Assembly (NCBI RefSeq): GCF_005222755.1
Contig: NZ_STGD01000012.1
Coordinates: 1-64,000, forward strand
Source of the DNA: Roseomonas sp. HF4
Lineage (GTDB): Bacteria; Pseudomonadota; Alphaproteobacteria; Acetobacterales; Acetobacteraceae
Reading direction: 5' to 3'
Length of the DNA stretch: 64,000 nucleotides
The position numbers were made by a program, and so were the translations under genes. Below are positions 37,538 through 45,835 of the stretch, piece by piece. The notes below the pieces were generated by a model. It saw only the letters and a program-made list of their open reading frames with translations, was not told where the DNA came from and did no database searches. Numbering within the stretch: position 1 is the first letter of the stretch; the number at the start of each line of letters is the position of its first letter.

Positions 37538-38607
37538 GCCGCCAGCACCTCCGCCAGATGCGCCCGCATGCGGACGCCGGCCCTGCCATCCCAGAGCGGG
37601 ATCGGCCGGGCCCGGCCGGGCGGTGCGCGCACCGCATCCGATAGCTCGGCGGCGGTTACCAGACGGTTGCCGCCGGCCAGGACGGTCACGGGGCGTTCCG
37701 TGCTCCGCCGCAGCGTCAGGCAGGGCAGGCCGAGCGCCGCCGCTTCCTCCTGCACGCCGCCGCTGTCGGTCGCGACCAGCCGCGCATGCGCCATGAGGCC
37801 GAGGAAATCGAGATAGCGCAGCGCCGGCAGCATCGTGACCCGCGGCGGCGCCGCGAGGCCGAACCCCGCCATCCGCGCGCGCGTCCGCGGATGCAGCGGC
37901 CAGGCGAGCGGCAGGTGCCGGGCCGCGGCCTCCAGGCCCTCGAGCAGCGCCGCGAGCACAGGCGCGTCGTCCACATTGGCCGGCCGGTGCAGCGTGACGA
38001 TGCCGTAGCCGCCCGGCACCAGCCCCTGCGGCAGCGGCCGCGCGCGCGCCGCGGGCAGGTGCCGCAGCAGGCTGTCCACCATCGCGTTGCCGACGGCGCG
38101 GACGCGATGCGCGCCATGGCCGTCGGCAATGAGGCGCGTGGCGCTCGCCTGGTCCGGCGCCCAGAGCAGGTCGCAGATGGCATCCAGCGCGCGGCGATTG
38201 ATCTCCTCCGGCATGTCGGCCTCGCCCGATCGCAGCCCGGCTTCCAGGTGCGCGACTGGGATGCCCATCTTGCGCGCCGCGAGCCCGGCCGCGAGCGCGC
38301 CATCCACGTCGCCGGCCACGACCACGAGGGCCGGGCGGTCGCGCCGCCAGGCGGCCTCGCAGGCCATCATGGTGCGGCCGGTCAGCTCCGCATGGCTGCC
38401 CCCCGCGACGCCGAGCGAGATCGCGGGCGCGGGCAGGCCGAGATCCTCCAGCAGGTCGCCGAACATCGCGGCGTCGTGGTGCTGGCCGGTGTGCAGCAGC
38501 AGCGGCGCGCAGACCGGCGGCGCCTCGGCCAGCGCGTGCCAGAGCGCCGCGACCTTCGGCAGGTTCGGCCGCGCCGCCGCGACCAGGTGGACCGCCGGCA
38601 GGCTCAT
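37534..38607 (-). CDS. wecB: UDP-N-acetylglucosamine 2-epimerase, non-hydrolysing
   Basis: From the ATG at 38607, 357 residues. It has LLLHTGQHHDAAMFGDLLEDLGL, GDVDGALAAGLAARKMGIPVAHLEAGLRSGEADMPEEINRRALDAI, VTLHRPANVD and VATDSGGVQEEAAALGLPCLTLRRSTERP, all signature parts of the epimerase that makes UDP-ManNAc. Overlaps with genes on both sides (ATGA with the upstream glycosyltransferase) place it firmly in the operon. Confidence 0.93.
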   Translation of the reverse strand: MSLPAVHLVAAARPNLPKVAALWHALAEAPPVCAPLLLHTGQHHDAAMFGDLLEDLGLPAPAISLGVAGGSHAELTGRTMMACEAAWRRDRPALVVVAGDVDGALAAGLAARKMGIPVAHLEAGLRSGEADMPEEINRRALDAICDLLWAPDQASATRLIADGHGAHRVRAVGNAMVDSLLRHLPAARARPLPQGLVPGGYGIVTLHRPANVDDAPVLAALLEGLEAAARHLPLAWPLHPRTRARMAGFGLAAPPRVTMLPALRYLDFLGLMAHARLVATDSGGVQEEAAALGLPCLTLRRSTERPVTVLAGGNRLVTAAELSDAVRAPPGRARPIPLWDGRAGVRMRAHLAEVLAA

Positions 38608-39851
38608 GGCCGCACCGCCACGATGACGCCGGGCGCTGGCGCCGCGGCGCCTTCGAGGATGGCGCGGAAACGCTCGGCCAGGAGGCGCCGGTCCCAGCGC
38701 GCCACCGCCTGCCGCCGCGCCGCCGCGCCCATGCAGGCGCGCAGCCCGGGATCCGCCGCGAGCCGCGCCAGCGCCGCGGCCAGCGCCGGCGCGTCGCCCG
38801 GCGGCACCGCGATGCCGGATGGCCCGTCCTGCACGATGCGCGCCGCGCGGCCCGGCTGGTTCGTCACCACCGGCAGCCCGGCCGCAAGCCCGTCCATGAT
38901 CTTGTTCGGTGCCGTCCATTCGGCGAAGGCGGACACGTCGGCCAGCAGGTGCAGCGCGACCTGGCAGCCGCCATGCAACGCGCCCAGCGCCGCGCGCGGC
39001 AGCGGATCGAGGAAGGTGACGTTGGCCAGCCCCCCGGCCGCCGTGCGCGCCATCAGCGCCGGCTTCTCGGCGCCCTCCCCCACCAGCAGGATGCGCAGCC
39101 CCGCGACACCCCGGGCCTGCAGGATGGCGGCGGCGTCGAGCAGCGTGCCGAGCCCGTTCGCCCGCCCATGCGCCCCGGCATAGAGCGCCAGGCATTCGCC
39201 GGAGCCTGCCTCGGCCGGCCGCCAGCGCGGGACATGCGGTCCGAAGCGCTGCAGATCGCAGCCATTCGGCACGACATGAACGCGCGCGGGGTCGGCGCCG
39301 CGGGCGATGGCGGTCTCGGCGATGCCCTCGGTCAGCGCGACCACGGCGGCGGCGCGGCGGCAGGCGGCGGTGGCGAGGCGCTCCATGGCGGCCAGCGCCG
39401 GGCCAGGCACGCCGCCCATGGCGCGCGGCAGTTCCGGCCAGGGGTCGCGGATCTCGAAGACGAAGGGCGTGCCGCGCAGCGCGCGCGCCGCCAGTGCCGG
39501 CAGCACGACCGTGAGCGGCGTCGAGGACGCGACCACGAGGTCGAGCCCCGGCGTGCAGGCGAGCGGCACCGCCCGCGCGGCGAAGCGCAGGAAGGCGCCC
39601 GACCGCGCGGCGAGCCCCATGGCGTTGCCGCAGCGGATGTCGAACTCCACCACCCGGTGCCGGCCGGCGCGACCCTCCCGCCGGCCGCGGCGGAAGGGTC
39701 CGTCGAGGCCGGTTTCGGCGCCGACGTAGCGGCCGCAGGCGATGGTCACGTCATGCCCCGCCGCGCCCAGCGCCTCGGCGAAGGCGTGGCTGCGCGTGGC
39801 GGTGCTGCCGCCAGGGCCCGAATGGTGCTGGTGCAAGTAGAGCACGCGCAT
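38604..39851 (-). CDS. Glycosyltransferase, GT4 (WbuB-like)
   Basis: This 415-residue GT-B enzyme starts MRVLYLHQHHSGPGGSTATRSH. It has FVFEIRDPWPELPRAMGG, VVALTEGIAETAIARGADPARVHVVPNGCDLQRFGP, a donor part with ALYAGAHGRANGLGTLLDAAAIL, and APNKIMDGLAAGLPVVTNQPG. The RDPWPE and VVPNGVD-type segments match WbuB and WcaI relatives. It acts in the cytosol on the lipid-linked glycan. It follows the DegT aminotransferase with a 2-base gap. Confidence 0.9.
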   Translation of the reverse strand: MRVLYLHQHHSGPGGSTATRSHAFAEALGAAGHDVTIACGRYVGAETGLDGPFRRGRREGRAGRHRVVEFDIRCGNAMGLAARSGAFLRFAARAVPLACTPGLDLVVASSTPLTVVLPALAARALRGTPFVFEIRDPWPELPRAMGGVPGPALAAMERLATAACRRAAAVVALTEGIAETAIARGADPARVHVVPNGCDLQRFGPHVPRWRPAEAGSGECLALYAGAHGRANGLGTLLDAAAILQARGVAGLRILLVGEGAEKPALMARTAAGGLANVTFLDPLPRAALGALHGGCQVALHLLADVSAFAEWTAPNKIMDGLAAGLPVVTNQPGRAARIVQDGPSGIAVPPGDAPALAAALARLAADPGLRACMGAAARRQAVARWDRRLLAERFRAILEGAAAPAPGVIVAVRP

Positions 39852-39853
39852 GC

Positions 39854-41044
39854 TCAGCCTAGGCAGAGTCCGCGGATGGCGGCGATGACGCGGTCCTGCT
39901 CGGCCGGCGTCATGCCGGTGCCCGAGGGCAGGCAGAGGCCCTGCGCGAACAGGGCGCCCGCGACGGCGCCGCCGGCACGCGGCGCGGCATGGAACACCGG
40001 CTGGTCCGGCAGCGGCTTCCAGACCGGCCGGCTCTCGGCGCCGATCGCGGCCAGCGCGCGGCGGAGGTCATCCCGGTCGGCGCCGAAGCGCGCGGGGTCC
40101 ACCAGCAGCGCCGTCAGCCAGCGGCTGGCGCGGCCCCAGGGCGCCTCCGGCATGAAGGCGAGGCCGGGCAGGTCGCCGAGCGCCGCGGCATAGCGCGCGA
40201 AGACCGCGCGCCGCGCCGCCACCCGGTCCCCGAGCGCCGCAACCTGCGCCAACCCGACCGCCGCCAGCACCGACGACATGCCGTAGGCGTGCCCGGTCGT
40301 GGAATGCTGGTAGTGCGGCGCAGGGTCCTTCGCATGCCCGGCCAGGTGCCGGGCGCGCGCCACCAGCACCGGGTCGTGCGACGCGAGCGCGCCGCCGCCG
40401 CCAGCCGTGACGATCTTGTTACCATTGAAGGAATAGACCGCGAGCAGCGCCCCCTGCCCGGCCGGGCGGCCGCGCAGCGTCGCGCCCAGCCCCTCGGCGC
40501 TGTCGCTGACCACCGGCACGCCCCAGCGCCCGCAGGCGCCGAGGATGGCATCGAGGTCCGCCGCATGACCGTAGATGTCGGCCGCGACCACGACGCGCGG
40601 CAGGCGCCCGCGCCCCGCGGCGGCGCGCAGTTCCCGCCGCAGCAGGTCGGGGTCCAGCGTCCAGGAGCCCGGCGCGACATCGAGGAAGCGCGGCACCGCG
40701 CCCATCTGAACCGCTGGCGCGACGGTCGCGATGAAGGTGAAGCCGGGCGCCCAGACCTCCTCCCCCGGCTGCAGGTCGAGCAGCCGGTAGGCAAGGTGCA
40801 GCGCCGCCGTGCCCGAGGCGGTGGCGAGCACGTGTGGGAAGCCGGTGGCGTCGCCGACCGCGGCCTCGAAGGCCGTGATGGCGGGGCCGGCAGGCGCCAC
40901 CCAGCCGCTGTCGAGCACGCCCGCCAGGGCCGCCATCTCCTGCCCCGTCAGATGCGGGGCGGAGAGCGGGATCGGGCGCGGCGCCCCGTCGGCCGCTGGG
41001 CCGGGCAGGGACGCGACACGGTCGAGAGGCACCAGAACCGTCAC
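39854..41044 (-). CDS. DegT/DnrJ/EryC1/StrS-family nucleotide-sugar aminotransferase
   Basis: From a GTG at 41044, 396 residues. It has GVLDSGWVAPAGPAITAFEAAVGDATG, ATASGTAALHLAYRLLDLQPGEEV, SDSAEGLGATLRGRP and the PLP lysine in YSFNGNKIVTAGGGG. With the CapD-type dehydratase it would make an amino-deoxy sugar. The start is uncertain: a TTG at 41080 is in frame and no clear ribosome site exists for either. The AT-rich stretch 41050-41095, unlike its neighbours, holds a possible promoter. Confidence 0.88.
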   Translation of the reverse strand: MTVLVPLDRVASLPGPAADGAPRPIPLSAPHLTGQEMAALAGVLDSGWVAPAGPAITAFEAAVGDATGFPHVLATASGTAALHLAYRLLDLQPGEEVWAPGFTFIATVAPAVQMGAVPRFLDVAPGSWTLDPDLLRRELRAAAGRGRLPRVVVAADIYGHAADLDAILGACGRWGVPVVSDSAEGLGATLRGRPAGQGALLAVYSFNGNKIVTAGGGGALASHDPVLVARARHLAGHAKDPAPHYQHSTTGHAYGMSSVLAAVGLAQVAALGDRVAARRAVFARYAAALGDLPGLAFMPEAPWGRASRWLTALLVDPARFGADRDDLRRALAAIGAESRPVWKPLPDQPVFHAAPRAGGAVAGALFAQGLCLPSGTGMTPAEQDRVIAAIRGLCLG

Positions 41045-41083
41045 GCAACGAGCGTATACGCGAAGTTGATATTCAACCAAGAG

Positions 41084-41677
41084 TTATAGTTGCTCGCCGC
41101 GGAATTCCGGCATCGTCGCGTGCCCGGGCGCCGCGGCGCCGCGCCCCGACAGCGCGAGCAGCGCGCAGCGCACCAGCAGCGCGAGGTCGCGCGCGGCGCG
41201 CGGCGGCGCCTCGGCATAGCGGGCATCGAGTTCGAAGCGCGCGGCCCAGCCGACGGCATTGCGCCCGGCCGACTGCGCGAGGCCCGCAAGGCCCGGACGC
41301 ACCGCGAGCCGCAGCGCCTGGCGCGGCGCGAAAAGCGGGACGTAGTGCGGCGGCAGCGGCCGCGGGCCTACCAGGCTCATCTCGCCCCGCAGCACGTTCA
41401 CGAGCTGCGGCAGTTCGTCGAGCGCGAAACGCCGCAGCAGCCGGCCCGTCCGCGTCATGCGGCGCGCGTCCTCGCCCGGGCCGTCGCGCAGTGTGCGGAA
41501 CTTCAGCAGCACGAAGGGCACGCCGCCCCGGCCCGCCCGCACCTGCCGGAACAGCACCGGCCGGCCGAGCGTGACCAGCACCGCCAGCGCCACGCCCGCC
41601 AGCACCGGCGCCAGCGCCAGCAGCAGCAGCGCGGCGAGGAGGACGTCAGCCGCCCGCTTGCCGAAGCGCCGGTACAT
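41084..41677 (-). CDS. Initiating sugar transferase (monotopic phosphoglycosyltransferase)
   Basis: From the ATG at 41677, 197 residues: a basic start MYRRFGKRAADVLL, one membrane re-entrant helix (AALLLLALAPVLAGVALAVLV), then VPFVLLKFRTLRDG, RFALDELPQLVNVLRGEMSLVGPRPLPPHY. This is the WcaJ/PglC pattern; it moves a sugar-phosphate from UDP-sugar onto undecaprenyl phosphate and starts the repeat unit. Its 5' end overlaps the upstream ligase gene by 32 bases. Confidence 0.9.
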   Translation of the reverse strand: MYRRFGKRAADVLLAALLLLALAPVLAGVALAVLVTLGRPVLFRQVRAGRGGVPFVLLKFRTLRDGPGEDARRMTRTGRLLRRFALDELPQLVNVLRGEMSLVGPRPLPPHYVPLFAPRQALRLAVRPGLAGLAQSAGRNAVGWAARFELDARYAEAPPRAARDLALLVRCALLALSGRGAAAPGHATMPEFRGEQL

Positions 41678-42881
41678 CGCGCCGTTCCGCCGAGACGCCG
41701 AGCCCGAGCGCAAGGCCGAGCGCGAACCAAGCCATGCGGTTGCCGAGGTCGGTCGAGACCATCACCGACAGCGCCACCGGCAGCACCAGCGCCGCGACCC
41801 GCGCCGCGCGCCCGGCTTCCGCCCGTGCGGCGAGCAGCAGCGCCGCCGCAGCGCCGCCGCCGAAGGCCATCAGCCAGAGCACGAAGCCCGGCAGCCCGCC
41901 CTCGGCCAGCGCCTCCAGGGCATGGTTGTGGGGATGCAGTGCACGCGCGTCGCCATGCCCGGCCGCCATGCCGAAGGCGCCGGTGCCGAGCCCCCAGGGC
42001 AGCGTTCCCCCCGCCTGGTCAAGCGCCGCGCCCCAGAGCGAGGCGCGGCCGGATTCCTCGATCGCCGCACCCTCCAGCAGGCGTTCGACCGTGCGCAGCC
42101 CGGCCGCGAGCGACGGGTCCGCGAGCACCGCGGCCAGCAGCAGCAGCACCCCGGCCAGCGGCACCGCCGGCCAGAGCAGCGCCACACCGCGGCGCCCCCG
42201 GCGCCACAGCGCGACCGCCGGCGCCAGCGCGACCGAAAGGCCGAGCGCGGCCAGGGCCACCCGCCCGCCGGGCAGCAGCGCCGCCGCGGCCAGCGCGGCC
42301 ACTAGCCCCGCCCAGAGCACGCGCGGCACGGCGCGGCGCGCCTCCACCGCCCGGATCGCGGCGATCGCCGCAGCCGAGGCGATGGCGAGCCCGGCAATCT
42401 GGTACTGCACCCGCACCTGGTCCTGGTTCGCATCCGGCGCGCCACCGAGCACCACGCTGTCCGACGCGATGCCCCAGGCGACCGCGGCGGCAGTGAAGGC
42501 ACCGATCGCGAGCGCCACATCGGCGCAGCGCCGCAGCGCCGCCGGATCCCCCGCCACCGCCAAGCCGGCGCCGAGCATGGCAGGGCCGATCAGCACCGCC
42601 TCGGGCAGTTTGGCGGCGAGCACGGCGCGCGACGGGCTCCAGGCGCCGGCCAGCACGAGCCAGACCCAGAGCGCCCCGCAGGCCGCGAGCGGCAGTGCGA
42701 TGAGCGGGTCCGCCCGCCAGTCCCGCGCCGCGGCCAGCAGCACCAGCGCCGCGAGCAGCGCGGCGGCCGCCGCGACGGTCAGGTCGAAGGGCAGGGCGGC
42801 GAGCGGCGGAGTGGATTTCAGCGCGCCGGCCAGATGCAGCGTGGCCGCCAGGATGCCGGCGGCGGCGGAGAGGCCGGTCAT
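41646..42881 (-). CDS. O-antigen ligase/polymerase-like membrane protein
   Basis: From the ATG at 42881, 411 residues with about 10-12 hydrophobic segments and a periplasmic loop holding LWGAALDQAGGTLPWGLGTGAFG and HPHNHALEALAEGGLPGFVLWLMAF. The PHNHxLE...GxxG pattern is the Wzy_C/WaaL signature. It either polymerises the repeat unit or ligates it. A family-2 repeat copy lies between it and wzz. Confidence 0.85.
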   Translation of the reverse strand: MTGLSAAAGILAATLHLAGALKSTPPLAALPFDLTVAAAAALLAALVLLAAARDWRADPLIALPLAACGALWVWLVLAGAWSPSRAVLAAKLPEAVLIGPAMLGAGLAVAGDPAALRRCADVALAIGAFTAAAVAWGIASDSVVLGGAPDANQDQVRVQYQIAGLAIASAAAIAAIRAVEARRAVPRVLWAGLVAALAAAALLPGGRVALAALGLSVALAPAVALWRRGRRGVALLWPAVPLAGVLLLLAAVLADPSLAAGLRTVERLLEGAAIEESGRASLWGAALDQAGGTLPWGLGTGAFGMAAGHGDARALHPHNHALEALAEGGLPGFVLWLMAFGGGAAAALLLAARAEAGRAARVAALVLPVALSVMVSTDLGNRMAWFALGLALGLGVSAERRDVPALRQAGG

Positions 42882-42923
42882 GCGCGCGTCATGCCCAGGT
42901 CCCTGCGGCGGCCTTGACGCGGC

Positions 42924-43052
42924 GGGGAAGGGGCACCTCCCCCATTCCCCCTCCCTTCTTCGTCTTTTGGCGCCAAACCTCGATCGTGCGGCGCCAGGTG
43001 ACAAGGAAGGTTGAGGAGGGTGCGGGGGGAGAAGTTCCCTTCTCCCCCCGCC
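42924..43052 (-). repeat. Dispersed intergenic repeat, family 2, copy B
   Basis: Read on the minus strand this ~129-base element has GGGGGGAGAAGGGAACTTCT at its start, CCCCCCGCACCCTCC, CTGGCGCC, a TTGGCGCCAA palindrome (42967-42976 on the plus strand), AGGGAGGGGG and GGGGGAGGTGCCCC. It aligns in order with copy A at 27753-27870, in the opposite orientation. Confidence 0.72.
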
Positions 43053-43082
43053 CTTCGCCGCTGACCCGCCCTTCGCCGCTGA
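43047..43082. repeat. Perfect 18-base tandem duplication
   Basis: CCCGCCCTTCGCCGCTGA occurs twice in a row (43047-43064 and 43065-43082), just past the wzz stop and touching repeat copy B. This looks like a recent replication slip. Confidence 0.8.
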
Positions 43083-43088
43083 TCAGCG

Positions 43089-43994
43089 TCATGCCTCCGG
43101 CCCGCGCGTCGCGACCACGCGCGGCCGGGGCCGCGCGCGCTCGGCCGGCGCCTGCCCGCGCGGCACCGGCCGATGGCGCAGCAGCGCCAGCGCCGCCCCG
43201 GCCAGCACCACGCCGAAGGGCATCACGGCGCCGAGCAGCGCCAGCAGCAGCGGCCGGTTCGGCACCGAGGGCCTCGCCTCGACCATCGGCGCCGAGACCA
43301 TGCGCGTGGCCAGCGCCTCGTCCGCCGCGACCACGAGGCCGGCGCGCTGCTGCTGCGTCAGCAGGTCGTTCAGGCTGCCGCGCAGGAACAGGTCGCGTTC
43401 TTCGGCCAGGCGCCGTTCCAGGGCCGCGACGCGGCGCGCCGCCTGGTCGGCGAGGTCGGCCCGTACCTTCGCTTCGGCGAAGCCGTGCAGGCGTCGCAGC
43501 ATGTCGAGCGCCAGGACCGGGTCGGGATGCGCGATCTCGACCGTCCAGGTCACGGAGGCGAGGCTCTGCGTCGCGGCCAGCCGGCGCGTCAGCCAGTCGA
43601 GCACGTCGTCCGCGTCGGGCGCGCGCCCGATGCCGAGCAGTTCGCGCAGCCCGCCCAAGACACCGGTCGCGCGCTCGGCGGCGAGGGCCTCCGGCAGCGC
43701 CGTCTCCGCCGCCAGCAGCGCCGCCGCCTCGGGGCTGCGCAGCGCGCCGAGGTAGATGGCGAAATTTCCCGAAGGTCGCGTGTCGAGGAGCCCCGCCGCC
43801 GGGAAGGGCATGGGCGAGAGCAGCGAGGAGACGGCGAAGGAGGTCGTCTCGGCCGGCGCCACCACCAGCCGCGCGACATGCGCGCGTGGCGCCAGCAGCA
43901 CGAGCGCCGCACCCCCCGCCCAGCCGAGCACCAGCGCGAGCCCGAGCCCGAACCGCATCCGCCAGAGCGCCGCGAGCAGGTCGGGCAGCGCCAT
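43089..43994 (-). CDS. Wzz-type chain-length determinant protein
   Basis: This 301-residue inner-membrane protein has an N-terminal helix (FGLGLALVLGWAGGAALVLLA) and a C-terminal helix (RPLLLALLGAVMPFGVVLAGAALALL) with a helical periplasmic domain between, including ERRLAEERDLFLRGSLNDLLTQQQRA. This is the Wzz topology. There is no C-terminal tyrosine kinase (Walker) domain. Its ATG overlaps the heparinase-like gene's TGA by one base. Confidence 0.82.
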   Translation of the reverse strand: MALPDLLAALWRMRFGLGLALVLGWAGGAALVLLAPRAHVARLVVAPAETTSFAVSSLLSPMPFPAAGLLDTRPSGNFAIYLGALRSPEAAALLAAETALPEALAAERATGVLGGLRELLGIGRAPDADDVLDWLTRRLAATQSLASVTWTVEIAHPDPVLALDMLRRLHGFAEAKVRADLADQAARRVAALERRLAEERDLFLRGSLNDLLTQQQRAGLVVAADEALATRMVSAPMVEARPSVPNRPLLLALLGAVMPFGVVLAGAALALLRHRPVPRGQAPAERARPRPRVVATRGPEA

Positions 43995-45721
43995 CACGCC
44001 ACCTCGACGCGCGTCGCGATCCGGGCGGCCGGCCCGCGCAGGGCCAGTTCCAGAACCGGGGCCGGGCGCACCTCGCCATAGGCGGGGCTTTCCCATCCCT
44101 CGGCGAGCCGGATGCGGTGCGGCACGTCGGCGCCGAGCGCGAGGCGCATCCCGGGCCGCTCGGCGCCCGTGGCCGTTGGCCGCCAGGGGCCGGGCGCAAG
44201 GCGCCAGCGCAGCACGGCGCGAGAGAAGGGGCCGGACAGGCTGTCCTCCACCTCGAGTTGCGCGGCGGAGAGGCGCAACCGCCGTTCGTGCCGCCGCCCG
44301 CGATGGTCGGTGAGCACCGCGCCATCCGGCAGCGCGCGGCAGGCCGGCCATCGCGCATACAGGAACCGGGAGACGCGAGGCATCTGGTCCTCACCGTCGA
44401 ATTCCACGGTGTTGTGCCCGGCGGTGCCGGCCAGCGTCGCGCTCCACCAGGCCCGGCCGGGGCCAGGGTTGTAGGCGCCGGTGCCGCCGTCGCGCAGCAG
44501 CGCCTCCTCCCCCCGCCAGAGGTCGAGGTGCAGCAGGTCCGCCTGCGCCGGGCGGAAGCGCAGCGGCGCGCCGGTCCGCAGCAGCGCGCGCAGCGGGCCG
44601 GCCTCGGCGCCCATCCAGCCCTCGGTCCGCCATTGGCTCGCGCGCGGCAGCACGTCAGGCGGGCAGGGCAGGCCGAGCAGCGCGCAGCCGGGCTCCGCCG
44701 TGCGGCCTGCCGAGGCGCCGCAGAACAGCCGCGCGGCGCGTTCCAGGCTGGCCCCGGCATCGTGGGCGCCGGCCCGCGCGAGGTCGGCGAAGGCGGAATC
44801 GTCACAGGCGCCGGCGCGCGGCAGGGCGCCGCCGGGCGAAGCCACGCGGTGCAGCCAAAGCGTCGCGGCGCGCGCCCGCGCCGGAAACGGATCCGCGAAG
44901 GGCAGCCAACCCTGGCGCCGACGGAACCACTCGGCGACGGCGAGGGTGTCCAGCAGCAGCCGGTGATAGGCCGGCGAGGCCTGCGCGAAGGCGCCATCCG
45001 GCGCCACGAGCCGCGCCACCGCATACGCCAGCCCGTGCGCGCCGCGCCGCGCCAGCGCCGCATCGCCCAGCATGAGGCCGATGACGAAGAGCCCGGCGGG
45101 CTCGCTGACCGCGTGGTTGTTGTCCTGCGCGGCGGCGTAGGCGCGCGTGGCCTCGATGCGGGTTGCGTGGGCGGCGAGCAGGGCGCGCATCGCGGGGCTG
45201 GCCGGCACGTCCAGCAGCACGAGCGCCAGACAGAGGTGCATGGCGCGCAGCGCCGCCTCCTGCCCGCAGGCCCAGGCGGGGCCGCGGAAGGGCGGGTTGG
45301 CGGCGCGCCAGGCGTCGAGCAGCGCGGCGGCCTCCGCCGCATGGCCGCCGGCCGGGTCAGCGCGCGCGGCCGCCGCCAGCAGCGGCAGGGCGAGCAGGCG
45401 GTTCGTCTCCCAGACCGGGCGGATGTCGCCGGGGCCGAACAGGTCGAGGTCGAGCGCATGGGCGCCGGCGTCGAACGGGCCATGCCAATCCGCCGCGGGC
45501 GGCAGGACGGCGCCGTGCCCACCTGGCAGCAGCGCGCCCGCAGGCAGCGCGACATCCGGCAGGCCGCGCCGCGCCGCGCCCGTCGCCAGGCGCAGGCGAT
45601 GCCAGGCCGCCAGCCCGACCGGACGCGGTCCGAGCCGCCGCGCGGCATCGAGCACGAGTGCGAGCCGGGCCATGCGCCCGACGGGCGTCGGGCGCGCCAT
45701 GGTCTCGGGCAGGGCGGCCAT
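43994..45721 (-). CDS. Heparinase II/III family protein
   Basis: From the ATG at 45721, 575 residues. An N-terminal alpha/alpha toroid (ETNRLLALPLLAAAARADP, AAQDNNHAVSEPAGLFVIGLM) is followed by a C-terminal beta-sandwich with TAGHNTVEFDGEDQMPRVSRFLYARW. The family includes polysaccharide lyases acting on uronic-acid glycans. No clear signal peptide is seen, which is unusual for a secreted lyase. As first gene of the minus-strand operon it may trim or turn over the polysaccharide. Confidence 0.85.
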   Translation of the reverse strand: MAALPETMARPTPVGRMARLALVLDAARRLGPRPVGLAAWHRLRLATGAARRGLPDVALPAGALLPGGHGAVLPPAADWHGPFDAGAHALDLDLFGPGDIRPVWETNRLLALPLLAAAARADPAGGHAAEAAALLDAWRAANPPFRGPAWACGQEAALRAMHLCLALVLLDVPASPAMRALLAAHATRIEATRAYAAAQDNNHAVSEPAGLFVIGLMLGDAALARRGAHGLAYAVARLVAPDGAFAQASPAYHRLLLDTLAVAEWFRRRQGWLPFADPFPARARAATLWLHRVASPGGALPRAGACDDSAFADLARAGAHDAGASLERAARLFCGASAGRTAEPGCALLGLPCPPDVLPRASQWRTEGWMGAEAGPLRALLRTGAPLRFRPAQADLLHLDLWRGEEALLRDGGTGAYNPGPGRAWWSATLAGTAGHNTVEFDGEDQMPRVSRFLYARWPACRALPDGAVLTDHRGRRHERRLRLSAAQLEVEDSLSGPFSRAVLRWRLAPGPWRPTATGAERPGMRLALGADVPHRIRLAEGWESPAYGEVRPAPVLELALRGPAARIATRVEVA

Positions 45722-45835
45722 CAGGGTCAGGTCAGGCTCCGCGGCAGACACGGGACAATAGCCAGAATCACCAATAGGTTGTAAATGGAAAGCGATTATC
45801 TCGCCTGACGCTTCGTGGAGCCCTGCGCCCCGCCG
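45722..45835. promoter_or_regulatory. Divergent control region of the exopolysaccharide locus
   Basis: These 114 bases separate the minus-strand biosynthesis operon from the plus-strand export genes. The part 45760-45812 is AT-rich compared with its surroundings (CCAATAGGTTGTAAATGG, AAGCGATTATCTCG). Both operon promoters should lie here. I could not fix -35 and -10 elements with confidence. Confidence 0.55.
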
